A stretch of 64,000 nt of DNA, taken from the NCBI GenBank assembly GCA_037892935.1, contig JAYXKI010000011.1:1116001-1180000 (forward strand), given 5' to 3'. Shown here piece by piece: positions 35,120-46,238 of the stretch. The DNA is from Phlebopus portentosus. Lineage: Eukaryota > Basidiomycota > Agaricomycetes > Boletales > Boletinellaceae. How positions within the stretch are numbered: the first letter of the stretch is position 1; the number at the start of each line of letters is the position of its first letter. The notes below the pieces were generated by a model. That model was not told the DNA's origin, searched no databases, and saw only the letters and a program-made list of their open reading frames with translations. Position numbers and translations under genes: made by a program.

Positions 35120-38100
35120 ATGGCAGAACATCTTCGCTTCGTCGTTTACTTCCCAAATGATCCGGAGGCTACTGTTTATTCTTTCCGTCTGCCCACGGAA
35201 GCGGAAGTCCAAGATCTGGAGGCGGCTATTTGTGCCCACTCTCGGTTCAAGGAAGTCAATGATGCCCGGATAGTCTATCTCCTCAAGGTCAAGGTCCTTC
35301 TTTGTCGCGAAAGTCGATAGTATTGTCTCACCTTCCTTTTCCTGCAGTGCAGTGAGCTATCCTCTAGTCCGGAAGGTCTTTACAGCTCTGTTGTAGAGTG
35401 GATTCCCCGAAAGACAAAGGCCGCAAGGATGCAAGGCGCGCACAGTTTGGCGCACTATTTCCCCAATGGACCCTCATCCGGGGAGAAGGATGTGATAGAT
35501 GTGGTTGTCGTGACCGATTCTAGTACGTTCTTGATGATCCATTCGTATTTTTTGGTTTACCTAAGGACCTTTAGTTTTGAAGGACCTCCGGCCTAGCACT
35601 CCGGAGAACCAGACATTTGCCATTATCGAACCCACTCCACGTAAACCCAAGCTTCAAACTGAGGACTCGGTAAAGAAATTCCTGAGTGGTTACGATGCGA
35701 AGCTCCGGCAGTATCTCGCTGGTCCACCATGGAAGGACTTCTGGGAAGCTCCGGAGTCTGTTGGCAACAGTGTAGCAGAATTCATCAGAAACCTCAAAAT
35801 TCCCAGTAAATCGGGCAACCCCGTGCTACTCCTGCATAATTTAGGAGATACTGTCGTCGATCCAATCGTCGTCAATGGATTATTCTCCAGGACATCTAGG
35901 TACGCTACTTTACCTTGATCTTGCTGCTCATTTTTATCCTATCATGTTTGGCAGGTATCTAGTTAACACGTCGGGGTCCGGAAAGACCCGGTTGTTGTTT
36001 GAGGGTCTAACCAGACATTGGGGATTCTATTTTACGACTGTCGTTGATGCTCTCAACCACAACCTTGGGTCTGAAGACATTCAACAGGCGATAAATGAAT
36101 ATATCCCCTTGTCTAGAGGCTTTATTCCTAAGCCGGGGGCTCTGGGCGCCGAACACCAACATGTTGCTTATAAAAGCAACCATCTGATTGCGGAGCGCCG
36201 CGTCATCCAGGTCCTTACGGCTCGTATTCTCTTCTTTGAACACTTCTTGAAGATGGCTAGAGAAATCTCCCCCGATGGATCTGTTGACAGATTCAAGAAG
36301 CACTGGCTCTTCCTTCAGCTGTGTTCCGCCAACCTTCTTGAGAGGGATGTATTTATGGACCTGACCGAAGAGCTGACGGATGCTAGTGACGAAGTTTTAC
36401 TGAAGGGGAGGCTCGTGGCTCATGCAAAGCTGACTAAATTGCAAGAGGAGTTCTCCCTGGACAAGAACTTCTTTTTTGTTCTTGACGAGGCTCAGGTAGC
36501 ACTCGATAGGTTGGAAGAGAGTTTTTGCTCGGAACGGAAGGAAACGGTCAAGCGTCCAGTTCTAAGACCGATCATCAAGTCATGGCAGCTCGCTACGGAG
36601 TTTCCGATAATTGTGTCGGGGACCGGTCTGTCGATCGATGTCGTCAACGAAGTCGTTACTTCAGCGGTTATGAAGGTAAACGCATTCACTCGTGCGACAA
36701 GGACTGGCGCTTTTGATGACGAAAATCGTCAACGCGAATACATTTTACGGTACATGCCTCCAGGTCTTGCCGGGACCGAATCCGGAAAAGCATTTCTGAG
36801 ACGAGCTTGGAATTATGCGCGCGGAAGGTACGCTGGAACATGTCGGTAGACTGGTTATCAAAATCTAACCTTTCATCAGGCATCGCTTCACTTCCGTGTT
36901 GTTGACCCAATTATTGAAATTCTCATTTCAATCGCCCCATAGGATCCTGAATGCATTTGTCGAAGCCTCGTGCGGGCTCGTTCCTACCGATGCTCAACGC
37001 TTCATCGACGAGGAGCAGACAGTTCCGGATCTCGAGGAGAGTATAGGCGCAATACAACTTTTCGACTTTTCTAAAATCACTAATAGTGCGTTCACACCGT
37101 CTGTGCTTTCCAACTTCGATTTACATTTCGTGCTTGACAGGTTATCCGCGGTTAAGAGTATTCAGTGGCATTTTACATGCATGGCTCATGCTGCGGGAAC
37201 GAACCAAACTACTCGAGGAGCACAAAGACCTGGTAGAATTAGGCTTTGCCCGTTTCATCGACTCCAGCGGGAATGATGCTTACGTTGATGAGCCTATCGT
37301 ACTCCTCGCAGCGGCGCGTCATTTTGATACTGTTGGCGTTCCACTGGATCGTCATGCCTGGAGAACCATGGACTCAGCCACTCGTAGCGAGAATAAGGGC
37401 TACAGTTACGAAGTATCCCTCGCATATTACCTTGCGTGTGCGTTTGACGATCAAACCAACCTCTGCGAAATTTTCAACTTTGGAAAAGACGTACCGACAT
37501 GGGCCGAACACCCCGCTGAATTAGTCTCTGTCGTCTTGACCGACGAAGGACTAGAAGCCAATCGCTTCCATCTGCTGAATTATCTTGGTTCTACATCAGC
37601 TATCGGAGTCAATTGCCCAGACTTGCAGAAAACGATGCAATGGCTCGAAAATCCGACATCAGTGATGTGTTTCCCTGATAACAACATGGGTCCAGACATC
37701 ATATGCTTTATCCGCCTGCTCGACGGAACAATCGTGGCTGTACTTGTCCAATGTAAATTTAGAGACAAGAACACTTTAGACAAGAGGACGTTGGACGCTG
37801 CAGTCAAGAGTCTAGATGTCTCTCAGCTATACCAACGATTGGTACGCGACTGGATGATGCATCGTATGGTTTTCTAACTGTCTTGAATTGCAGACACTGA
37901 CAACTCATAATGCAACCGCTGCTCAAGAATGCGCAATCCGTCTTCTCAATCGCCTGAACAAACCTGATTTTACGTTTGACTCTGAGGGATGGTGTCAAGA
38001 CGGAGTACCTGTGCTGAAGGTTATCGCGTCAACAGCCAATTCCACTCCTCCCCCTTTTCACGCCATGCTGAACCGAGACAGATATGATAAAATGATGGAA

Positions 38101-38199
38101 GAAGCACGCATGCAGGAACGAATAGCACTTTCGTTTGGGAGTAAAAGAGCCTTGGAAGGTGACTTTGCGAGCACGTCACGCAAGAGGCCGCGTACATAG
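35120..38199 (+). CDS. Crinkler-type (CR effector) protein, copy 3, intact
   Basis: The header is nearly the same as in copy 2 (MAEHLRFVVYFPNDPEATVY), but from about 35640 the protein diverges clearly from copies 1 and 2 (for example LSGYDAKLRQYLAGPPWKDF). NTPase motifs are kept: NTSGSGKTRLLFEGL, FFFVLDEAQVA, IIVSGTGLSI. The nuclease-type motifs are kept: MGPDIICFIRL and LVQCKFRDK. The C-terminus KRALEGDFASTSRKRPR is again a bipartite nuclear signal with different intervening residues, which suggests selection for it. All introns are in register with the other copies. No stop or shift seen. Likely the oldest body sequence of the array. Confidence 0.85.
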
Positions 38200-40075
38200 A
38201 CGGGCGAGGTAGAGTCGATGATCTGCCAACAAACGACGGTAGCGTTGCTTGCAAGCTTCCATATTTCTCCCTTTTTTTCCTAATTGATCTCCAGTCGAAT
38301 GTGTACAGTAATAAAACAAACACTATCTGTAATGAAATCAGACGGACGCCGAAGTGGAAGGGTCATTAATATCGTTGGTGGCTTAATCGCCTTGATGTAA
38401 GCAATCTGCGCAGGGACGCGTTGCTGTGGGATTACGAAATATACCCTACCGAAGGATGCATGTATCTCCGAAAAAGTGCAATGTTGCGATCAACTTTCTC
38501 GATCACCACAACGCGGTCAGGGCGGTAAACTACTTATGAGGGATTGATGGTACAGAGGACGGGTGGCCCTTTCAGCATCGCGCAAGGGAGCGTAGCGATA
38601 TCCACAGACATTGTAGCCTCGAGATGTGTCCATAGTGAAGTTCAGTGCAAGGCGGACGTCGTCTCGAGCGCGCTTATATGATTCTGAAAGCTAGTGAGGG
38701 TTAGTCGCTTATGCACCTAGTGGAATAGAGGTACGAGCGTAGAAGCAAACTGTTCCGCGGGAAGCTCTGAGTGACTATGCTCTCAAAGCTCAGTGCTTAG
38801 TTCAGTAAACAGATAGTGTTGGCATTAAGAACTGGCAGCTCCCCGAAACTATGTTGAAGATGGATATATGATCGGAAGTTTTGAAGACAAGAAGGATAGC
38901 ATCTTCATAGACATGAAACGGAAGGCCAAAGGTGAGGAGATAGAATCGCGATTGATTAGCATCACACCGAGTATAGCTATTTTAGACGCATCAGAGAAGC
39001 ACACTGAGTTGAAAACAGGAACAAGCGCGGGAGCACCTCGTTCCCGCACAAACACGACTGAGCACCAATCCCGTGTTGTGTTGTCTCGTGTAACAGACAA
39101 CACGGATGGATCCAGATAACCCGAGGTGAGCTTCGCGCGACAAGTCAGGCGAGGACGAGATAAGAGCCAGCTCGAGTTATGCTTCCGGTATTGGAAATTT
39201 TGGCTGTTATTGTGCGGCAAAGAAGCGGAGAAATAGAATACAAAGAATCGAATTCGGGACAAGATACTTGAACACGCGCGCGCAAACCTTCCACGGATTC
39301 AAATTCCGGTCAGCCGAAACAAATCGATCGACTGGTATGGTACTTTAAAAGATGGGCTTCTAGCGATGTCGATGAGCATAGCGCCGGCTCAGCTTGCTGC
39401 CAATGTCGGCGAGAGCATCTCGATTTGGGCACTACGTCGGTAGGTCATTACTCGGATGAGGCTGGATGGGTTCGTTGCAGCTCGTCGCACTGTTACCGGT
39501 AGGACAATAGGGCACAGCAGACAGTGTGAGGCTTTGGCGACGCTTGGGAGTGAAGGAGACGCAAGCGGCGAAACAAAAAAGGAGCTGTGCACACAATTAA
39601 TATTGTGACTTGCGGTTGGGCCGCCTGAGCCTAGCGGCTCGTCCGAGGGCGCCGCATTCTTGTTGTTGACTTGAATTTGGGGGCGTATACCCGAGAAGAG
39701 CTTTGCGCTAGAAAATGCGTCTGCCTCCCAGATTCACCCAGAGGGTCATAAAGGAAGGACGAGAGGAGAAATTCAAAACGCGATGCTTATGATGATGGAC
39801 GAGGATAGTATAAAGGAGATGCCAAAAGTGAGATGGGCCCGAAATGGAAGGAAGAGACAAAGAAAAGGATTACCAAATCTGGTTAGAAGGAGGACAATAA
39901 GGCGCACCAACAAAAGACGCTCTCTCTCTCATACCACAAACATTAAATAAAATATAATTAATATAAAAACCATGAGCCGCCTTTTCACCATTGTCCCCGT
40001 TTCGTCTCCATACATTCGCCGTCCTCTGCTTGGCGTCGCTGCCTGTTTACGACGAAGACGACGACGACGACCGCC
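38200..40075. other. Decayed array flank and intergenic DNA
   Basis: 38200-38930 is a decayed version of the array's 3' flank and promoter region. Then about 60 bp of unrelated DNA interrupts it (about 38935-38992), and the promoter-like match resumes to about 39045. No Crinkler-type start follows. The rest up to 40075 shows no gene. 39880-39990 has CT-rich and AT-rich stretches that may be the promoter of the next gene. Confidence 0.6.
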
Positions 40076-43000
40076 ATGACTTATGGTGAGCAAGCACCTT
40101 ATTTGTATATCGAACTTTCACTAATGGATTTGAAGTTGCACACCCTTACGCTTCAGCGATACCTTCACCGAGCAGCAGCCCAAGTGGCGGAATGAAGACA
40201 AATTCAAGACCTCAAAGACCTACGATTATCACGTCCTCAAGTTCGCCTGCGTCTTTCCTTGACTCGACGTCGCCGACTTTGAGGTCTACTTCGTCGCGAT
40301 CACCCTCACCAATTACTTTTGCACGAGCCAGCGTCATCAATATATCACCTTTGGCTTCGGTCGCTGCTAATGGGAACTTGAGAGAGAAGAATAAAATGAG
40401 TTTAGGAAGGGACGAGAAGAAGGACCGACGACTCGGATTGATGGGCTCGGAGAGTCAAAGAGTCGGCTTTGCAGGCCTTGATGCTCTTCTTCGTGTCCCG
40501 GAATCGGCCTGCCCGCGCTTTGTCCCTCAGCCTCGAATGCCAAATGTACAGCTTGTACGATCCACGACGAACTTGAGTGTTACGCCTTCTATTGTGCATC
40601 AACCACCAGTCCGGACGACATCTCGCGTTGATGAGAGTAAGATTAGTGGCAGTGGGAATGAAAGTGATGGGAGCTCGAACGGAAGCTCGGTCTCAACGCG
40701 CACGCCTCGTGGTGTGAGTCCGACGCCTAGCTATGGGTCGGGTTCGGGTTCGGCGCCTTCTACACCTGGACAGCCACGTACTCCTGTGTCGATCGAATTC
40801 AAGTTTGAGAATGACCAGGAGAAATCATTTTCATATCCAACCGTCGCGCCTTTGTCGATATGCAAAGCGAACCGAACGCCTTCGCCTTCACCTCCAACTA
40901 AGCTTCACCCACTAACTACGTCAGACGTCTCCTCGTCACCAACCCCTTCAAGCACGTCGAAGGAAAACTCTAATAGCTTTGTCGATGGTACCGTGAGCTT
41001 AAGAAAAAGGAGGAGCCGCGGTCGATTTAGCGCACGCACTGCTGCTACGCCTCGTGCCGAACATCTTTTTCACCGCTAGAAATCGACACCAGTGTCACGC
41101 AATCTCATAACATAGAACTACCCACGCTGACGGGCGTATTAGAGGAATTCGAGAGGGAAGCTTTGAATATCCCTTTTGTTCCATCGCTTCCCACCGATAA
41201 CGCAAAAGTATGCGAGAAGAATGAAGAAGATGGGAAAGACGAGGACGAGAGCGAATGGATGGATATTCCTTCAAACGAAGACGGCCTCCTCGAAGATGCG
41301 GAGTACTACCGCGCAGACATTGCTTCACATCTGCAACTGTTCTCATCTTCGTCTTCTTTCCCTCCTCTTTCTCGAGTATCTTCGTATACAAGATCTGGAC
41401 ATCGGAGAGGTGGTTCAAATTCTTCATTTTCTAGCATACTACGTTGGCAACTCCCACCGGCACGCCCGGACTCGATGCCGCCTCCTCCGCATTTCCAGTC
41501 TTCCTTACCATCCTATTCTAGATTCGGGGAAGAAGAGGCGTCATCATTACCACCCTTACCACCTCTTCCGACTCTTCCGAATGAAATGGCAAACCATGGA
41601 TTCCTGCGCCGCGCGTCTGCGTCTTCTCTAGCTTCTACCGCATCGAATCGCTCAAATCGGTCGAACCGATCGACCGGTTCTGCATCCGAAAGACGAAAGC
41701 GAAGGAGCGGGAGGCGTTCAGTTGCAAAGCGGAGTGCTGCTGCTGCACTCGGGCGAAGGAGCAATGGCGCTTTGGGTCTGAATCGACCTTTACCGCCGAT
41801 TCCTGACAGCGGGATTTCGAAGAAGGGCCCCAGTGCTGCTCTTGATCCTGCGTTCTGCGTATTTCTGCAAGAAGAGAAACAGGCGAATGAGCAGAGTCAG
41901 GTGAGACAGAGGCCACCTCGTTCTCGCCCTCCGCCGAGGTTTTCTATTCCTGTGAGCGTCGATGAAGACGAGTTCGGTGAGGACGATGAGTCGCGAATCG
42001 GACTTGGAAATGCCACCGGAACGATGATGAGAGTGATAGAAGAGGATGAGGACGAGGATGGGTTGATCGACCCGTTCGTGCTTGAGAGGTATTCGGTCGC
42101 TAGCGCAACTCATTCTCGGACCCTCCCCCCAGGGAAACAAAAAGAGAGGGAATCGACCCTTTTACGACCCCTCCGCAGTCAGGAAGAAGCGAAGGAACGA
42201 ATGGAAGCGTGGACGGTCCCCTTTCAGCTTCGACGTGTTCGCGGTTCTCACCTAATGAGTACGCTCAACAGCAGTCTCAGCCCTTGCTTCTTGTTCCCGA
42301 ATCTCCAGCTCCATCTTCTACTTTCGGTGGATCGGGAGCGAGCAACTCTGGCGAGACGACGTTGACATTTGATGCGGAATCGCTATATTCCTCTTATGCG
42401 AGTTTCTCTCCGGCACCATCTTCCACCTTCCCTTCTTCCTGCAACTCGGAGGATACCAACAGCAACTTTGAATGCGAAAGAAAGGAAAGCTCACAGAGCT
42501 TATATCTCGATGCTTCCGGTCGACCACTTCAATCACGTTGGTCGGTCAGCACATTTGCGTCAACGGCACCCCCGAATACGTCTTCCTCCTCAAGGTCGTT
42601 CTTCCCGATCCCTAAACTTGTATCCACCGTCCCTTCTCGCCTGTCAGCGCGTCTTAGGGCCGCGCGTGAGAGAGCTGTTCAACAAAGTCGAGAGAAAGAA
42701 GAAAGAGAAAGGAGAGAAGGGAAGGAACAACCGCAAGTTATGAGACCGTTCCCATTCTTCCCGACGCCGACTCCACCGAGTCCCAAGAAGAAGACGAACC
42801 CGGGTCCTGGGAAGTACGTCCCCAAACCCGACCTGATGCCCGCCAAGGAAAGAGCTAAGCTGAACTCTGAGAGTAATGGGAAGGGAACGGTGTCCAGTGG
42901 CTCGCCGAGGAGTAGTATTGAGACTGTGAAGACTTCGTCCACTTCATCTGCGTCGGTGTCTTCGTCTTCATCGCGTTCCTCCACCCGTTCATCGTCAGCA

Positions 43001-43441
43001 CACACTAATACGACGATTGCGAACGCAAATCAACGTCCCGGCGCCCCTTCAAGTCCCGTCAAAGCTCAATTTGCACAATATCATGTTCATAAACATGCCG
43101 CTCATGCACATTTTCGGTCTACCACCCCGATTTCTGCTACGACCAATTCTAGTGCAGCGTCCTCGACTTTCTCGTGTTCCTCGCCACCGCGGTCCATGAG
43201 GTCTAGCTTGAAATCGAAGAATTCGACGGACTCGCTTTCTGCTTTTCCTTTCGTAATCGGTGGCGAGAGTCTGAGTCCGCTCAACTCCGTCGGCACCTCT
43301 GGGAGTGGATCTTCTAGAACCTTGACGGCCTCGTCGTGCGGCGTCGACGCGGCGAAGAAGAGCGAACAGCGTCCTCATCGAGCGGAGTCGGGAAGTGGAT
43401 TGAGGAGGAAGATTATCCCTCCTCCTGAGCTGTTCGCATGA
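40076..43441 (+). CDS. Ser/Pro-rich, mostly disordered protein of unknown function
   Basis: Four exons assembled by frame: a tiny first exon from ATG 40076, then from about 40156, 41080 and 42133. The introns are about 40086-40155, 40988-41079 and 42089-42132. Each keeps the reading frame; the last ends in a C-run and ag. The protein is dominated by Ser, Pro, Thr and Arg, with long runs (SSSSPASFLDS, SSSSRSSTRSSS), a central acidic block (EEDEDEDGLIDPF) and an Arg/Ser-rich part (ERRKRRSGRRSVAKRS) that could be a nuclear signal or phosphosites. A Pro-rich stretch FFPTPTPPSPKKK is present near 42755. I recognise no domain. The C-terminus KIIPPPELFA may be a conserved short motif. A regulatory or scaffold protein is possible; nothing proves it. 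Confidence 0.7.
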
Positions 43442-44363
43442 ATCTGATGAATTTTTCATTTTTTCTTTCTCTCTTCCTTTCTTCCTACCGATTACTATGT
43501 TTTGAACCATGACTATATATGCTACATACTTAATTCGTTCTAAGACTGTTTTTTCTTTTTCTTTTTCTTTTTTGTATCATTGTCGTTGTTGCAATCTATT
43601 TACTGCAATTGTATACCAGAACCCGCATTTATATCAATCATTGTCATTCACTCACTCGTTCGTTCCTCCGCTAGACTCTTTTGTTGTACAACGGATATCA
43701 TCACAATCGTTTATGCTTCAGATGTTTGTATTACGGCCGCATAAGCCAGTGGGTCGCCGGGATTGGACAATGAACAGTCTAAGGAATACAGGTCCTGGAC
43801 ACCGAGGAAACGAGATATTGCCGCCAGTCCATAATCGACACCAGGAATGAAATGATTGGATGAATATCGGATGAAAGATTACATAAGGTATCTTCAATCG
43901 ATCTGGCTGTGCTCCTAGCTGCCTGCAACGACAACCAGGCTTATTTGTTCCAGCATCTCTGCTTCCATATTAACGAGAAGATATTCTGTGTCGTCTCGCC
44001 TCACTTTGTCGACTGGTCTCATCTCGTTGTAGATGATCAGGGACATCGAGCTGCCGTCTTGCTAATGGGTCAGTGCTCGGTATGATTCACCAACAAAAAT
44101 TATTTATTATCGACCTGAAGGAGGCATTCGAGATGATTCAAAATGATGGTACACGTAGCTACAAGGTACGCTCTGGTATATTATCGGCTTACAATCATGA
44201 TATCAGAGATTATCTAGCATTCGATCCCAGACACGCCCGGAGCTCTGTTGTTAAATTATTTCCTTGACATACCTAGCTCTGAATAAATACCATTCATCGT
44301 CGATGGATTACCATTTGGTTTCCTGCATACCTTGCCATCTAGACTGTGCCGCTCTCTTTCCTC
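43442..44363. other. Intergenic region
   Basis: T-rich 3' flank (43530-43580) of the Ser-rich gene, then a spacer. An open stretch of roughly 70 codons at about 43875-44085 and another at 44073-44267 have no recognisable family and no start I trust. Promoter of the DUF6533 gene at the right end. Confidence 0.45.
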
Positions 44364-45989
44364 ATGCATTCTTTTGTTCCTCGCTCCGAACCTGAGTTAC
44401 TTGATGGCGCTGATGCTCAGCTGCTTCTTTTGGAGACTTACCTCGATGGATGGACTAACGTGGCATTTGCGACACTATTGGTCTACAATTCCAGTACGTC
44501 TCATTATCTTATGAACTACATAACTACACTCTAAAGAAATGTCGTCTTTAGTGATCAACGTTGACAAGGAGGTATGAAATCCTACATTCACTAGTTCTGG
44601 ATGCTCAAATTTATGATGCTAGGTGAAGTACTTCTGGGTGAGTATCTCGGTTATTAGGTGTATGCTCACGTTGACAAAGGATACAGACAAACCCTTTCAG
44701 CTCTGTTAGCTTGGTCTACTTCATGGTAAGAGCCTCCATTCGGAAACAGGTGGGGCAGAATGTGACTCTGGAACAGAACCGCTTTCTTGGTCTGCTGGGT
44801 GTCTCATCAATATTGTATTGTAAGTGAATTAATTTTCTCCTATCTGATGCTGGCCAACAATATTCTTCTTTAAATAGTTGACGGTACAAGAGTTACATCA
44901 TCTGGGTAAAATAACATGAATTTCCTGATATTGCTTCACATTCACAAATCGCACATTATTTGCAGTTGTAAGTCTCTTCCCAAAGGTGGAAAACTATTTT
45001 TCATTCGCCCATGTTCCAGGTGAAATCTCGTCCTGGATAGACGGTATCGCTGGTGAGTAATTAAGTTCTATCCCAAACGTCGAGTACTCATTTAGAGACC
45101 AGAGTCTGCCATCATTGTTTTGATTGACTGTAAGATGAATTATTCATCTTCACCTAGTGACACTCAAATGTCTTCGCTTTCTTTATCCAGATGTTCTCAC
45201 CATCCGAGTTTCGGCACTTTACCAGAAAGGTTGGAATTCTACCAAGTGTCAACATTGCTAGTTGACTTTTTATAGGCAGGACGATGTGGTCTGGAGGCAG
45301 TTGTTGGTCTTGGGCTTCTCATTTATTCTGGGATTGGTGAACCAGGTATGTGTCTTCACAATTATAAATATCCTCGGCTGGAATCCTGCTGTGTAGATGC
45401 TGCGTTTAGTATTGTCGGAATCGGGACAGCCTGTGCTTCAAATGGAGGCAATCCACCAGAGCTAGCGCTTATCGCTGGACGTGTCATCCCGTTGTTATAC
45501 GGACTCCTGCTATTGATTCTTGCAATCTATAAAGCGGTAGAGTATTGGAAACTATCTTCAGGTCTGAAGGATTTTCTCCTTGTCAGAGTCATTGTTCGAG
45601 ATCAATTTATTTATTATGGATCGTAAGTACACATGTTGCTTTTATCCCTGGAGCCCAACAGATAACTCTGGAACAGTGTCATCTTTGTCTCCATTTCAAA
45701 AATAGCCGACATTCCTATTTCCAACAAAGTACCTTTCGTTTCAGAAATTCTGGACGTATCCAGTAGCAACATACTATTGTGCGTGCTCGGTGGCCAGCTT
45801 CTGGTTAACCTGAAGGAGGTTGGGGAAGAAGGCACCGACAATGGGACAGATAGAACTGTAAGCGAAATAGATTTCCAAGGTATAGCTAGTTCAGTTCTTA
45901 TTGTCGTAGAATGGCTTTCATTATTGTGCGTGCAGGCCATCAAATGCAATCAAACTCCTGGGTGTCGAGTCCTACTAGTATTGACCTGA
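44364..45989 (+). CDS. DUF6533 domain-containing multi-pass membrane protein
   Basis: ATG 44364 (MHSFVPRSEPELLDGADAQ) leads into the helix NVAFATLLVYNS, then spliced VINVDKE, VKYFW, NPFSSVSLVYFM and NRFLGLLGVSSILY, the DUF6533 core. Later exons give DVLTIRVSALYQK, GLEAVVGLGLLIYSG, LLYGLLLLILAIYKAVEYW and finally LLCVLGGQLLVNLKEVGEE. Exon order and phase match the minus-strand copies at 21-23 and 55-57 kb. About ten very short exons; the last boundaries are uncertain and the stop at 45987-45989 is one option. No break found. Function of the family is not known. Confidence 0.72.
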
Positions 45990-46238
45990 CTTAATAGCGG
46001 TAGAAATGATTTTGTCTACGACCATAGTGGGATTTATTTATTGAATAGAGAGGATTCAATTTCTTTGCTTGTTCCGGCGTCAAGTAACAACATATCTTCA
46101 TGTCCAAAGAGCAAGTTATTAGAAATGGCGTGATTTACATACATAGTATTAGTAAGCACTTACTCTTACTGCCTGCACCCCTGCACGTGAGTTGGAAGAC
46201 TGAGACCAATCCTGACGACGACGAAGTAATCTGCAATA

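Larger units (their letters stand above)
27062..38930 (+). repeat. Tandem array of about 4-kb Crinkler-type units
   Basis: Three head-to-tail units, measured from start codon to start codon as 27138, 31142 and 35120 (spacing 4,004 and 3,978 bp). Each holds promoter, gene and 3' flank. Units 1 and 2 are nearly identical over long parts, introns included: 28782-29159 against 32745-33123 shows one difference by eye. The 3' flanks 30483-30790 and 34490-34800 are also almost the same. Promoters and headers of units 2 and 3 are nearly identical. After copy 3 the flank is decayed but recognisable, and promoter-like DNA of a further unit appears again at about 38855-39045 without a gene behind it. 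Confidence 0.9.

Noticed and set aside
44073..44267. Resemblance of LSAYNHDIRDYLAFD to the Crinkler-type connector LSGYDARLREFLAG
   Set aside because: Short, no other part of the family nearby, and no support from splice structure.
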